Shown here: piece after piece, positions 32,770 through 42,071 of the stretch | How positions within the stretch are numbered: position 1 is the stretch's first letter | How the letters are laid out: each line of letters opens with the position of its first letter | Assembly: GCF_014203595.1 (NCBI RefSeq) | Contig: NZ_JACHJK010000008.1 | Span: 310,001-374,000 of the forward strand | Origin: Streptomyces echinatus | GTDB taxonomy: Bacteria > Actinomycetota > Actinomycetes > Streptomycetales > Streptomycetaceae | Direction: 5' to 3' | DNA length: 64,000 bases | Notes under the pieces: model-generated | Database searches by the model: none | The model's input: the letters and a program-made list of their open reading frames with translations, nothing else | Told to the model about the DNA's origin: nothing | Position numbers and translations under genes: made by a program

Positions 32770-34053
32770 GTGACCCCCGTCGAGCTCTCCCGCACCGTGC
32801 TGTCCGCGGTGCGTCGTGCCGTCGACGACGGGGAGCTGAGCGTGACCGTGCCCGAGCGTGCCGTGGTGACCGAGCCGGGCCCCGGCGGGTGCGGGGACTT
32901 CGCCACCAGCATCGCGTTGCAGCTCGCCCGGCCGGCCGGGCAGCCGCCTCTTCGGGTCGCCGAGATCCTGCGGCCCCGCCTCGCCGGAACCGCCGGCATC
33001 CGGGACGTCGTCGTCACCGGGCCCGGGTTCCTCAACATCAGCCTCGACGCGCAGGCCGACCCCGTCACCGGGCTGGTGCGGGAGATCCGGCGGCAGGGCG
33101 CCCGGTACGGGCACGGAGACGCCCTCGCCGGACAGGTCGTGGCGCTGCGCGTGCCGTACGAGGTGCGGGCCGAGGTCGTCGCCGACGCGGTCGTACGGAT
33201 CGTGGGGACCCAGGGCGGCCGGGCCACCGTCGAGCACGGCGAGCCCGTCAATCTGCGGCCCGTGCCCGCGCCGGAGGACCCCGCCCCACTCGGGCCCGAC
33301 GCCGCCCAGTGGGCCCTGCTCCACCCTGCCCCGCACGACCGGCCCCGGATCACCGCCGACCACCTGGTCCAGCGCGAGGGGAATCCGTTGTTCCGGGTGC
33401 GGTACGCCCACGCCCGCGTCCGCTCCCTCAGCCGCAACGCCGCCCGCCTCGGCTTCACCGCCGAGCCCGGCCCCCTCACGGCCGCCGCCGACCCCGAGCC
33501 CCGCTTCCCTCTGGCCGCCAACGGCACTGAGGCCGCCCCCCTCGCACCCCCCGTCGGCGCCGGTCCCGCCCCCCTCACCACCGTCGACAACTCCGAGCCC
33601 CGCCCCCCTCTGGCCGCCAACGGCACCGAGCCCGCCCCCCTCGGACCCTCCGTCGGCGCCAAGCCCATCCCCCCAACGGCCGTCAACGCCCCTCACCACA
33701 ACGCCCCCCACCCCACCCCGAACGGCCCAACCACCCCCCACCACCCCCACCACGGCCCCACCCCCCACCCCGGCCCTGACCCCACCCCCCTGGTCCGCGC
33801 CCTTCTCACCCCCCTCGCCGATCACCCCCGCATCCTGACCGCGGCCGCCACCCACCGTGCCCCGGACCGGGTTGCCCGGCATCTCGTCACCGTCGCGGAT
33901 GCCGTGCTGCCCCTGCTGCCCTTCGTGCTTCCCGTCGGGGAGGAGAAACCCTCGGCCGCCCACCGGGCCCGGCTGGCTCTCGCCGAAGCCGCCGGGACGG
34001 TGCTGGCCGGCGGCCTGTCCCTGCTCGGCATCGACGCACCCGAACATCTCTGA
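32770..34053 (+). CDS. ArgS-like protein: N-terminal and DALR anticodon-binding domains without catalytic core
   Basis: A 427-residue protein built from the two end domains of arginyl-tRNA synthetase. Residues 1-120 match the Arg-tRNA synthetase N-terminal domain (CGDFATSIALQLARPAGQPP, VVVTGPGFLNISLD), and the C-terminus (NPLFRVRYAHARVRSLSRNA, then a final helical bundle) matches the DALR domain. The Rossmann catalytic domain with HIGH and KMSKS is absent. A Pro/Ala-rich stretch splits the DALR half (about 235-335). A -10-like TACGCT six bases before the GTG suggests a leaderless message. In Corynebacterium argS itself lies next to lysA, so this looks like a degenerate paralogue kept in that position; a tRNA-binding regulatory role is inference. 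Confidence 0.85.
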   Translation: MTPVELSRTVLSAVRRAVDDGELSVTVPERAVVTEPGPGGCGDFATSIALQLARPAGQPPLRVAEILRPRLAGTAGIRDVVVTGPGFLNISLDAQADPVTGLVREIRRQGARYGHGDALAGQVVALRVPYEVRAEVVADAVVRIVGTQGGRATVEHGEPVNLRPVPAPEDPAPLGPDAAQWALLHPAPHDRPRITADHLVQREGNPLFRVRYAHARVRSLSRNAARLGFTAEPGPLTAAADPEPRFPLAANGTEAAPLAPPVGAGPAPLTTVDNSEPRPPLAANGTEPAPLGPSVGAKPIPPTAVNAPHHNAPHPTPNGPTTPHHPHHGPTPHPGPDPTPLVRALLTPLADHPRILTAAATHRAPDRVARHLVTVADAVLPLLPFVLPVGEEKPSAAHRARLALAEAAGTVLAGGLSLLGIDAPEHL

Positions 34054-34107
34054 GGCGCCGAGAGCAGTCGCGTCCCTAAGAGAGACAGAGAGTCTGAGAG
34101 TCACGTC

Positions 34108-35499
34108 ATGAGCCGTTCCGCCCACCCCGCCGGGCCCCGTCACGCCGACGTCCTGCCCGAGGGGCACTACTCCGCGCCGCCCGCCGACCTCAACGCCCTG
34201 GACACCAAGGTGTGGGCCCAGACCGTCGGCCGGAACGACGACGGTGTGGTCACCGTCGGCGGGATCCCCGTCACCCGGCTCGCCGAGGAGTTCGGCACGC
34301 CCGCCTACGTCCTCGACGAGGCCGACTTCCGGGCCCGGGCGCGTGCCTGGCGCACCGCGTTCGGTCCGGACGCCGACGTCTTCTACGCCGGGAAGGCCTT
34401 CCTGTCCCGGGCCGTCGTGCGGTGGCTGGACGAGGAGGGGCTCAACCTGGACGTGTGCTCGGGCGGGGAGCTGGCCACCGCCCTGAGCGCCGGCATGCCC
34501 GCCGAGCGCATCGCCTTCCACGGCAACAACAAGTCCGTCGAGGAGATCCGCCGGGCCATAGAGGCGGGCGTCGGGCGGATCGTTCTCGACTCCTTCCAGG
34601 AGATCGTGCGGGTCGCCCACACGGCGCAGGAGCTGGGGAAGCGGCAGAAGGTCCAGATCCGGATCACCGTGGGCGTCGAGGCGCACACCCACGAGTTCAT
34701 CGCCACCGCCCACGAGGACCAGAAGTTCGGCATTCCGCTCGCCGGCGGGCAGGCCGCCGAGGCCGTACGGCGGGCCCTTCAGCTCGACGGGCTCGAACTG
34801 ATCGGGATCCACTCCCACATCGGGTCGCAGATCTTCGACATGTCGGGCTTCGAGGTCGCCGCCCACCGGGTGGTCGGGCTGCTCAAGGACATCCGGGACG
34901 AGCACGGGGTCGAGCTGCCCGAGATCGATCTCGGCGGCGGGCTCGGTATCGCCTACACCAGCGCCGACGACCCCAGGGAACCGCACGAGATCGCCAAGGC
35001 GCTCACCGAGATCGTCACGCGGGAGTGCGAGAGCGCGCGGCTGCGGACCCCGCGGATCTCCGTCGAGCCCGGCCGCGCCATCGTCGGCCCGACCGCCTTC
35101 ACGCTCTACGAGGTCGGCACGGTGAAGCCGCTGGACGGGCTGCGGACGTACGTCTCCGTCGACGGCGGCATGTCGGACAACATCAGGACGGCGCTGTACG
35201 ACGCCGAGTACAGCGTCGCGCTCGTCTCCCGCGCCTCCGACGCCGAGCCGATGCTCGCCCGGGTGGTCGGCAAGCACTGCGAGAGCGGGGACATCGTGGT
35301 GAATGACGCGTTCCTGCCGGCCGACCTGGCACCGGGTGACCTGATCGCCGTTCCGGCCACCGGTGCGTACTGCCGGTCCATGGCCAGCAACTACAACCAC
35401 GTCCTGCGGCCGCCGGTCGTCGCCGTGCGGGACGGGGCGGCCCGGGTGATCGTGCGACGTGAGACGGAGGAGGACCTCCTGCGTCTCGACGTGGGGTGA
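34108..35499 (+). CDS. lysA: Diaminopimelate decarboxylase
   Basis: Last step of lysine synthesis: meso-diaminopimelate to L-lysine plus CO2, PLP-dependent. 463 residues, the expected actinobacterial length. The PLP lysine is in VFYAGKAFLS (Lys96), glycine-rich PLP-phosphate loop in IDLGGGLGI, the HIGSQI block in the barrel, and the dimer-site Cys in KHCESGDIVV. A GAGAG site precedes the ATG. It leads the aspartate-family group lysA-hom-thrC-thrB, although a 206-base gap before hom allows a separate promoter. Confidence 0.97.
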   Translation: MSRSAHPAGPRHADVLPEGHYSAPPADLNALDTKVWAQTVGRNDDGVVTVGGIPVTRLAEEFGTPAYVLDEADFRARARAWRTAFGPDADVFYAGKAFLSRAVVRWLDEEGLNLDVCSGGELATALSAGMPAERIAFHGNNKSVEEIRRAIEAGVGRIVLDSFQEIVRVAHTAQELGKRQKVQIRITVGVEAHTHEFIATAHEDQKFGIPLAGGQAAEAVRRALQLDGLELIGIHSHIGSQIFDMSGFEVAAHRVVGLLKDIRDEHGVELPEIDLGGGLGIAYTSADDPREPHEIAKALTEIVTRECESARLRTPRISVEPGRAIVGPTAFTLYEVGTVKPLDGLRTYVSVDGGMSDNIRTALYDAEYSVALVSRASDAEPMLARVVGKHCESGDIVVNDAFLPADLAPGDLIAVPATGAYCRSMASNYNHVLRPPVVAVRDGAARVIVRRETEEDLLRLDVG

Positions 35500-35705
35500 T
35501 GTCTCCGTCCGGCGTCGGGTGACGCCTCCGTCCCGGCGTCGGATGACACCCCGCGCCGGAACGGGAGATCCAGGGCCGGAAGATCTACGGTCTTCCGGTC
35601 CCGTACAAATGAAATAGATGTCTCACGATCCGGACGAAGGGTAGAAACTCCCGTCCGGTGAGTGAGACTGGTCCAACCGTAGACGGTAAGAGGAAACGAG
35701 GTCGG

Positions 35706-36998
35706 ATGATGCGTACGCGTCCGCTGAAGGTGGCGCTGCTGGGCTGTGGAGTGGTCGGCTCAGAGGTGGCGCGCATCATGACGACGCACGCCGACGACCT
35801 CGCCGCCCGGATCGGGGCCCCGGTCGAGCTCGCCGGTGTGGCCGTACGGCGTACCGGCAAGGCGCGCGAGGGCATCGACCCCGCGCTGGTCACCACCGAT
35901 GCCACCGCCCTCGTCAAACGCGGGGACATCGACGTCGTCGTCGAGGTCATCGGCGGGATCGAGCCGGCCCGGACGCTCATCACCGCCGCCTTCGAGCACG
36001 GCGCCTCCGTCGTCTCCGCCAACAAGGCCCTGCTCGCCCAGGACGGGGCCGCCCTGCACGCCGCCGCCGGGGAGCACGGCAAGGACCTCTACTACGAGGC
36101 CGCCGTCGCCGGCGCCATCCCGCTGATCCGGCCGCTGCGCGAATCGCTCGCCGGCGACAAGGTCAACCGGGTGCTCGGCATCGTCAACGGCACCACCAAC
36201 TTCATCCTCGACAAGATGGACTCCACGGGCGCCGGGTACCAGGAGGCCCTGGACGAGGCCACCGCCCTCGGGTACGCGGAGGCCGATCCGACCGCCGACG
36301 TCGAGGGCTTCGACGCCGCCGCCAAGGCCGCCATCCTCGCCGGGATCGCCTTCCACACGCGCGTGCGCCTCGACGACGTCTACCGCGAGGGCATGACCGA
36401 GGTCACCGCCGCCGACTTCCGCTCCGCCAAGGAGATGGGCTGCACCATCAAGCTGCTCGCCATCTGCGAGCGGTCCAAGGACGGCACGTCCGTCACCGCG
36501 CGCGTGCACCCCGCGATGATTCCGCTGAGCCATCCGCTCGCCTCGGTGCGCGGCGCGTACAACGCCGTGTTCGTGGAGAGCGACGCCGCCGGACAGCTGA
36601 TGTTCTACGGGCCCGGCGCCGGCGGCTCGCCCACCGCTTCCGCGGTCCTCGGCGACCTCGTCGCGGTCTGCCGCAACCGGCTGAACGGGTCCACCGGGCC
36701 GGGCGAGTCGGCGTACGCCGACCTGACCGTCTCCCCGATGGGCGAGGTCGTCACGCGCTACCACATCAGCCTGGACGTCGCGGACAAACCGGGCGTGCTC
36801 GCCCAGGTCGCGACCGTCTTCGCCGAGCACGGGGTGTCGATCGACACCGTTCGGCAGCAGGGCAAGGACGGCGAGGCCTCCCTCGTCGTCGTCACCCACC
36901 GGGCCTCCGACGCCTCCCTGTCCGGGACCGTCGAGGCACTGCGCAAGCTCGACACCGTGCGGGGTGTCGCCAGCATCATGCGGGTTGAAGGAGAGTAA
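35706..36998 (+). CDS. hom: Homoserine dehydrogenase
   Basis: NAD(P)H-dependent reduction of aspartate semialdehyde to homoserine, the branch point to threonine and methionine. 430 residues. It has a Rossmann dinucleotide motif (VALLGCGVVGSEVARI, residues 9-24), a catalytic domain (VNGTTNFILDKM, ALGYAEADPTADVEGFDAAA, both family signatures) and a C-terminal ACT domain (about 345-430: VADKPGVLAQVATVFAEHGV) for threonine feedback. ATG at 35706 is followed at once by ATG 35709, and GAGG is placed better for the second; either is possible. It is six bases from thrC. Confidence 0.96.
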   Translation: MMRTRPLKVALLGCGVVGSEVARIMTTHADDLAARIGAPVELAGVAVRRTGKAREGIDPALVTTDATALVKRGDIDVVVEVIGGIEPARTLITAAFEHGASVVSANKALLAQDGAALHAAAGEHGKDLYYEAAVAGAIPLIRPLRESLAGDKVNRVLGIVNGTTNFILDKMDSTGAGYQEALDEATALGYAEADPTADVEGFDAAAKAAILAGIAFHTRVRLDDVYREGMTEVTAADFRSAKEMGCTIKLLAICERSKDGTSVTARVHPAMIPLSHPLASVRGAYNAVFVESDAAGQLMFYGPGAGGSPTASAVLGDLVAVCRNRLNGSTGPGESAYADLTVSPMGEVVTRYHISLDVADKPGVLAQVATVFAEHGVSIDTVRQQGKDGEASLVVVTHRASDASLSGTVEALRKLDTVRGVASIMRVEGE

Positions 36999-37004
36999 CC
37001 AGCA

Positions 37005-38063
37005 ATGACCCACCAGTGGCGCGGAATCATCGAGGAGTACCGGGACCGGCTGCCGGTATCCGACACCACACCGGTCGTGACGCTCCGCGAGGGCGGCACG
37101 CCCCTCGTGCCCGCGCAGGTGCTCTCCGAGCGCACGGGCTGTGAGGTCCACCTGAAGGTGGAGGGTGCGAACCCCACCGGGTCCTTCAAGGACCGCGGCA
37201 TGACCATGGCCATCAGCAAGGCCAAGGAGGAGGGGGCGAAGGCCGTCATCTGCGCCTCCACCGGCAACACCTCCGCCTCGGCCGCCGCGTACGCGGTACG
37301 GGCCGGCATGGTGTCCGCCGTGCTGGTGCCGCAGGGCAAGATCGCCCTCGGCAAGATGGGCCAGGCCCTCGTGCACGGCGCGAAGATCCTCCAGGTCGAC
37401 GGCAACTTCGACGACTGCCTCACGCTCGCCCGGGCCCTGAGCGAGAACTACCCCGTGGCGCTGGTGAATTCGGTCAACCCGGTGCGCATCGAGGGCCAGA
37501 AGACGGCCGCCTTCGAGATCGTGGACATGCTCGGCGACGCACCCGACATCCACGTCCTCCCGGTCGGCAACGCGGGCAACATCACCGCCTACTGGAAGGG
37601 CTACAAGGAGTACGCCGCCGACGGCGTCGCCGCCCGGACCCCCCGGATGTGGGGCTTCCAGGCGTCCGGCAGTGCCCCGATCGTGCGCGGCGAGGTCGTC
37701 AAGGACCCGTCGACCATCGCCACCGCCATCCGCATCGGCAACCCCGCCTCCTGGAGCTACGCCCTCGCCGCCCGCGACGAGTCCGGCGGCGCCATCGACG
37801 AGGTGACGGACCGTGAGATCCTGCGCGCCTACCGCCTGTTGGCCGCGCAGGAGGGCGTCTTCGTGGAGCCCGCCTCCGCCGCCTCCGTGGCCGGCCTGCT
37901 CAAGGCCGCGGAGCAGGGCAAGGTCGACCCGGGCCAGCGCATCGTCTGCACCGTCACCGGCAACGGCCTGAAGGACCCCGACTGGGCCGTCGCCGGTGCC
38001 CCGCAGCCGGTCACCGTCCCGGTCGACGCGGCCACCGCGGCCGAGCGCCTCGGCCTCGCCTGA
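37005..38063 (+). CDS. thrC: Threonine synthase
   Basis: PLP enzyme converting O-phosphohomoserine to threonine. 352 residues, the short bacterial class. The PLP lysine is in NPTGSFKDRGM (Lys62), phosphate-binding loop in PVGNAGNITAYW, and the substrate block is ICASTGNTSASAAAYA. It starts six bases after hom with AAGGAGAG overlapping the hom end, so the two are co-transcribed and co-translated. Confidence 0.97.
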   Translation: MTHQWRGIIEEYRDRLPVSDTTPVVTLREGGTPLVPAQVLSERTGCEVHLKVEGANPTGSFKDRGMTMAISKAKEEGAKAVICASTGNTSASAAAYAVRAGMVSAVLVPQGKIALGKMGQALVHGAKILQVDGNFDDCLTLARALSENYPVALVNSVNPVRIEGQKTAAFEIVDMLGDAPDIHVLPVGNAGNITAYWKGYKEYAADGVAARTPRMWGFQASGSAPIVRGEVVKDPSTIATAIRIGNPASWSYALAARDESGGAIDEVTDREILRAYRLLAAQEGVFVEPASAASVAGLLKAAEQGKVDPGQRIVCTVTGNGLKDPDWAVAGAPQPVTVPVDAATAAERLGLA

Positions 38064-38338
38064 ACGGCCCGGAATCCGGGTCGTCCCTGACACGGGGCAC
38101 AGGGGGCTTACGACACGCATCGTGCGCCTCCTGTGCGCCCTATGTCGCCACAGAACCTTCCTTCGATAGGCTGTAGCGAACCCGCCTACCGCATATGCCC
38201 TCGCGTATGGCACGGCGCCGCGCCGTCTCCGCGGCCCGACGGGTCCTCGTACGTCAGTCATCGGCAGTCCACCGAATGACCATCGAATCCCTCGAGCGTC
38301 ATTCGACCGTCACGCAGCTCAAGGAGAGTCTTCGAGCG

Positions 38339-39256
38339 ATGGCCGGTCCAGCCTTCCGCGCCGCCGCCGTCCGGGTGCGCGTTCCCGCCACCAGCGCCAA
38401 TCTCGGCCCGGGCTTCGACGCCCTCGGCCTCTCGCTGGGGCTCTACGACGACGTGGTCGTCCGGGTGGCCGATTCCGGGCTGCACATCGACATCGCGGGC
38501 GAGGGCGGCGAAACCCTCCCGCGCGACGAGAGCCACCTCCTCGTCCGCTCCCTGCGCACCGCCTTCGACCTGCTCGGCGGACAGCCCCGCGGCCTGGAGA
38601 TCGTCTGCGCCAACCGCATCCCGCACGGCCGGGGCCTGGGCTCCTCCTCCGCCGCCATCTGCGCCGGCATCGTCGCCGCCCGCGCCGTGACCATAGGCGG
38701 TGAGGCCCGTCTGGACGACGCCGCGCTGCTGGAGCTGGCCACCGAGATCGAGGGCCACCCGGACAACGTGGCCGCCTGTCTGCTCGGCGGATTCACCCTG
38801 TCCTGGATGGAGGCCGGCAATGCCCGGGCCATCAGGATGGACCCGCACGATTCCATCGTTCCGGTGGTTTTCGTGCCCGGAAAGCCGGTACTGACCGAGA
38901 CCGCGCGCGGCCTGCTCCCGCGCACCGTGCCGCACGTCGACGCCGCCACCAACGCGGGCCGGGCCGCCCTGCTCGTCGAGGCCCTGACCAGGCGCCCCGA
39001 GCTGCTGCTGCCCGCCACCGAGGACCGCCTGCACCAGGAGTACCGCGCCCCGGCCATGCCGGAGAGCGCCGCGCTGGTGGAGCGGCTGCGCGCCGACGGC
39101 ATCCCGGCCGTGATCTCGGGCGCCGGTCCCACCGTCATGGCCCTCGCCGACGCCGAGAGCGCGGACAAGGTGTCCCACCTCGCGGGTGAGGGCTGGGCCG
39201 CCAACCGGCTGGACCTGGATGTCCAGGGAGCGAGCGTGCTGCCGCTTGCGCCCTGA
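38339..39256 (+). CDS. thrB: Homoserine kinase
   Basis: GHMP kinase that phosphorylates homoserine for threonine synthase. 305 residues. The family signature is VPATSANLGPGFDALGLSLG at the N-terminus, ATP-binding glycine loop IPHGRGLGSSSAAICAG (about residues 93-109) and the C-terminal GHMP motif ISGAGPTVMALA. ATG at 38339 is selected by protein start homology; AAGGAG is 12 bases upstream, somewhat far. A 275-base gap separates it from thrC and holds a -10-like TAGGCT near 38167, so it may be transcribed separately. Confidence 0.96.
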   Translation: MAGPAFRAAAVRVRVPATSANLGPGFDALGLSLGLYDDVVVRVADSGLHIDIAGEGGETLPRDESHLLVRSLRTAFDLLGGQPRGLEIVCANRIPHGRGLGSSSAAICAGIVAARAVTIGGEARLDDAALLELATEIEGHPDNVAACLLGGFTLSWMEAGNARAIRMDPHDSIVPVVFVPGKPVLTETARGLLPRTVPHVDAATNAGRAALLVEALTRRPELLLPATEDRLHQEYRAPAMPESAALVERLRADGIPAVISGAGPTVMALADAESADKVSHLAGEGWAANRLDLDVQGASVLPLAP

Positions 39257-39658
39257 CACACGGTTGCCGGATATGAGAGGGGGAATGTTTGTTGGATCCG
39301 GTAGTGTTAACCTCAAGTCTGCACCCGACCCCACCGTGGCGAGGTGCTTTGTGTCCCCGTCCGGGACAGACATTCTTCCGGGAGTCTCCCGCGCCACTCC
39401 GTGTTCCTTGCGCCGTACCTGGGCAGTACGTCGTATGCGGGCACTGAGCGGGCCGCCGGGCACACTCCGGAATCGGTGCTCCCACGCCACGTGACACTGG
39501 ATGCCACGACTCGCGGAAGCGCCATCACCGCACATTTCCTCCGCCGCTTTGGCGGACCACCGCCCCGGCACGGTTCGCAGAAGACAGGACCGTAGCCGGA
39601 CAGCACAACCGGTCGCCGAGCCAGACAGGCCGACGTCCGCTCCAGGGAAGGACCCTTC
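39257..39658 (+). promoter_or_regulatory. Long leader region of rho
   Basis: About 400 bases between thrB and rho without a gene. A promoter-like TTGTTGG...TAGTGTTAACC lies near its start (39290-39310). If transcription starts there, the message has a 5' leader of about 340 bases with small GC hairpins (CCGCC-GCTTT-GGCGG, about 39540-39556). Long leaders before rho are often used for autoregulation by Rho itself; that is inference here. Confidence 0.4.
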
Positions 39659-41653
39659 GTGAGCGACACCACCGATCTGATGGGCGCACGTGTCGAGGAG
39701 ACCGCTGCCGCGCCCGCCACGGACGCCTCCGCGCCTGCCACCGGTGCCGGCTCCCGGCGGCGCCGTGGTACCGGCCTCGAGGGCATGGTGCTGGCCGAGC
39801 TGCAGCAGGTTGCCTCGGGCCTCGGCATCAGGGGCACCGCGCGGATGCGCAAGAGCCAGCTGATCGAGGTCATCAAGGAGGCGCAGGCCGCCGGCGGAGG
39901 CGCCTCCTCCGGGGCGGCCGCCCCCAAGGCCGATGCCGCCACCGAGACCAAGCCGAAGCGCCGGGCCACCTCCAAGGCCCGCACCGGCGAGGACGCCGAG
40001 AAGAAGGCGGCGAAGGCGGCCGAGGCTCCCGCCGAGAAGGCCGTGGCCCAGCAGCAGATCGAGATTCCCGGCCAGCCGGCCTCCGACGACGCGCCGATCG
40101 AGCGCCGTCGCCGCCGCGCCACGGCCGAGGCGGGCAGCCCGGCCCAGGGCGGTGCCGAGACCGTCGCCGCCGAGGCGAAGGCCGAGCCCAAGGCCGAGAC
40201 GCCCGCGCAGCAGCAGGGCGAGGCGAAGGGCGACGCCGGTGACGGCGAGGGCCGTGGCCGCCGTGACCGCCGCGAGCGCGGCCGGGACCGCGACCGCGAC
40301 CGCCGCGGCAAGGGCGACGACCAGCAGGGCGGCGGCCGTCAGGACCGTCAGCAGCAGGGCCAGCAGCAGGGCGGCGGCCGTCAGGACCGCAACGCCGGCC
40401 CGCAGGACGACGACGACTTCGAGGGCGGCCGCCGTGGCCGTCGTGGCCGCTACCGCGACCGCCGTGGCCGTCGCGGCCGCGACGAGATCGCCGAGCCGCA
40501 GGTCGCCGAGGACGACGTCCTGATCCCGGTCGCGGGCATCCTGGACATCCTCGACAACTACGCCTTCATCCGGACCTCCGGCTACCTGCCGGGTCCGAAC
40601 GACGTGTACGTCTCCCTCGCCCAGGTCCGCAAGAACGGCCTGCGCAAGGGTGACCACATCACCGGTGCGGTCCGCCAGCCGAAGGAGGGCGAGCGCCGCG
40701 AGAAGTTCAACGCGCTGGTCCGCCTGGACTCCGTCAACGGCATGGCGCCCGAACACGGCCGCGGCCGACCGGAGTTCAACAAGCTGACCCCGCTCTACCC
40801 GCAGGACCGCCTCCGCCTGGAGACGGACCCGGGCGTGCTCACCACCCGCATCATCGACCTCGTGTCGCCGATCGGTAAGGGCCAGCGCGGTCTGATCGTG
40901 GCCCCGCCGAAGACCGGCAAGACCATGATCATGCAGGCGATCGCCAACGCGATCACGCACAACAACCCCGAGTGCCACCTGATGGTCGTCCTCGTCGACG
41001 AGCGTCCGGAAGAGGTCACCGACATGCAGCGGTCGGTGAAGGGCGAGGTCATCTCCTCGACCTTCGACCGTCCGGCCGAGGACCACACCACGGTCGCGGA
41101 GCTGGCCATCGAGCGCGCCAAGCGCCTGGTGGAGCTGGGCCACGACGTGGTCGTGCTGCTCGACTCCATCACGCGTCTGGGCCGTGCCTACAACCTGGCG
41201 GCTCCGGCCTCCGGCCGCATCCTGTCCGGTGGTGTCGACTCGACCGCGCTGTACCCGCCGAAGCGCTTCTTCGGTGCGGCCCGCAACATCGAGGACGGCG
41301 GCTCGCTGACCATCCTCGCCACCGCCCTGGTGGACACCGGGTCCCGCATGGACGAGGTGATCTTCGAGGAGTTCAAGGGCACCGGCAACATGGAGCTCAA
41401 GCTCGACCGGAAGCTCGCCGACAAGCGCATCTTCCCGGCGGTGGACGTGGACGCGTCCGGCACCCGTAAGGAAGAGATCCTGCTCGGCAACGAGGAGCTG
41501 GCGGTCGTCTGGAAGCTCCGCCGCGTCCTGCACGCGCTGGACCAGCAGCAGGCGATCGAGCTGCTTCTCGACAAGATGAAGCAGACCAAGTCGAACGGCG
41601 AGTTCCTGATGCAGATCCAGAAGACGACGCCGACGCCGGGCAACGGTGACTGA
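39659..41653 (+). CDS. rho: Transcription termination factor Rho
   Basis: Hexameric RNA-dependent ATPase that releases transcripts. 664 residues, longer than the E. coli 419 because of the actinobacterial insertion: after the N-terminal LEGMVLAELQQVASGLGIRG helix comes a basic and Gln/Gly-rich disordered stretch (about 75-280, RGRRDRRERGRDRDRDRRG and QQQGQQQGGGRQDRN). The OSB RNA-binding domain follows (VAGILDILDNYAFIRTSGYL), then the RecA-like motor with Walker A (APPKTGKTMIMQ), Walker B (VVLLDSITRLGRA) and Q/R-loop residues. GTG at 39659 has GGAAGG seven bases upstream. The insertion aids RNA binding in relatives. Confidence 0.97.
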   Translation: MSDTTDLMGARVEETAAAPATDASAPATGAGSRRRRGTGLEGMVLAELQQVASGLGIRGTARMRKSQLIEVIKEAQAAGGGASSGAAAPKADAATETKPKRRATSKARTGEDAEKKAAKAAEAPAEKAVAQQQIEIPGQPASDDAPIERRRRRATAEAGSPAQGGAETVAAEAKAEPKAETPAQQQGEAKGDAGDGEGRGRRDRRERGRDRDRDRRGKGDDQQGGGRQDRQQQGQQQGGGRQDRNAGPQDDDDFEGGRRGRRGRYRDRRGRRGRDEIAEPQVAEDDVLIPVAGILDILDNYAFIRTSGYLPGPNDVYVSLAQVRKNGLRKGDHITGAVRQPKEGERREKFNALVRLDSVNGMAPEHGRGRPEFNKLTPLYPQDRLRLETDPGVLTTRIIDLVSPIGKGQRGLIVAPPKTGKTMIMQAIANAITHNNPECHLMVVLVDERPEEVTDMQRSVKGEVISSTFDRPAEDHTTVAELAIERAKRLVELGHDVVVLLDSITRLGRAYNLAAPASGRILSGGVDSTALYPPKRFFGAARNIEDGGSLTILATALVDTGSRMDEVIFEEFKGTGNMELKLDRKLADKRIFPAVDVDASGTRKEEILLGNEELAVVWKLRRVLHALDQQQAIELLLDKMKQTKSNGEFLMQIQKTTPTPGNGD

Positions 41654-41717
41654 GTGACAGGGCGCCGCTGAGGCGATCGCGCCCGGTCGCGTGGTTCTCC
41701 CGCGTCCCGGACGTCGA

Positions 41718-41757
41718 GGCCGCCCCCCGTCGGAAACGACGGGGGGCGGCCCCTTTT
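41718..41757 (+). terminator. Intrinsic terminator after rho
   Basis: Perfect 15-bp stem (GGCCGCCCCCCGTCG / CGACGGGGGGCGGCC) with a GAAA tetraloop, followed by CCTTTT. It begins 65 bases after the rho stop. One of the strongest hairpins in the window. Confidence 0.92.
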
Positions 41758-41915
41758 ATGCCCCCGTGTTCATGCCCCCGTATCCGTACAAGGGCGCCGT
41801 AACGGCCATGAGCGAGATCTCTGCCACAAAGGGCGCGCGGGGCACCGGCGTCCCGGCGTACCACCGCGGGAGCCGAAGCCGCAGGTGAACGCGGTGAACT
41901 CATACCGAGCGACTA

Positions 41916-41954
41916 CGCACGGTGTCCATCGCTGTACGCGATGGACACTGTGCG
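41916..41954. promoter_or_regulatory. 17-bp inverted repeat upstream of the LCP gene
   Basis: CGCACGGTGTCCATCGC and GCGATGGACACTGTGCG are separated by TGTAC and pair fully in RNA with one G-U wobble. It lies 118 bases before the LCP start, is not followed by a T-run, and the 41758-42071 region has no gene. It could be an operator, a transcript-stabilising structure or the end of an unannotated RNA. Confidence 0.65.
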
Positions 41955-42071
41955 TTGTGCAACCCTTTCCCGAGTTTCTCCGTCTGATCAGGCAGAGCGA
42001 CGATGGAGCGGTGACAACCGCGCCCGACCCTGAACGCAGGGGGTATCCGACCGCCGAGACCTAGGAGCGAA

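Noticed and set aside
35500..35705. Short direct repeat (CTCCGTC-CGGCGTCGG twice) between lysA and hom
   Set aside because: Two imperfect copies of a GC-rich 20-mer are easily produced by chance or local slippage, and no regulatory match was recognised.
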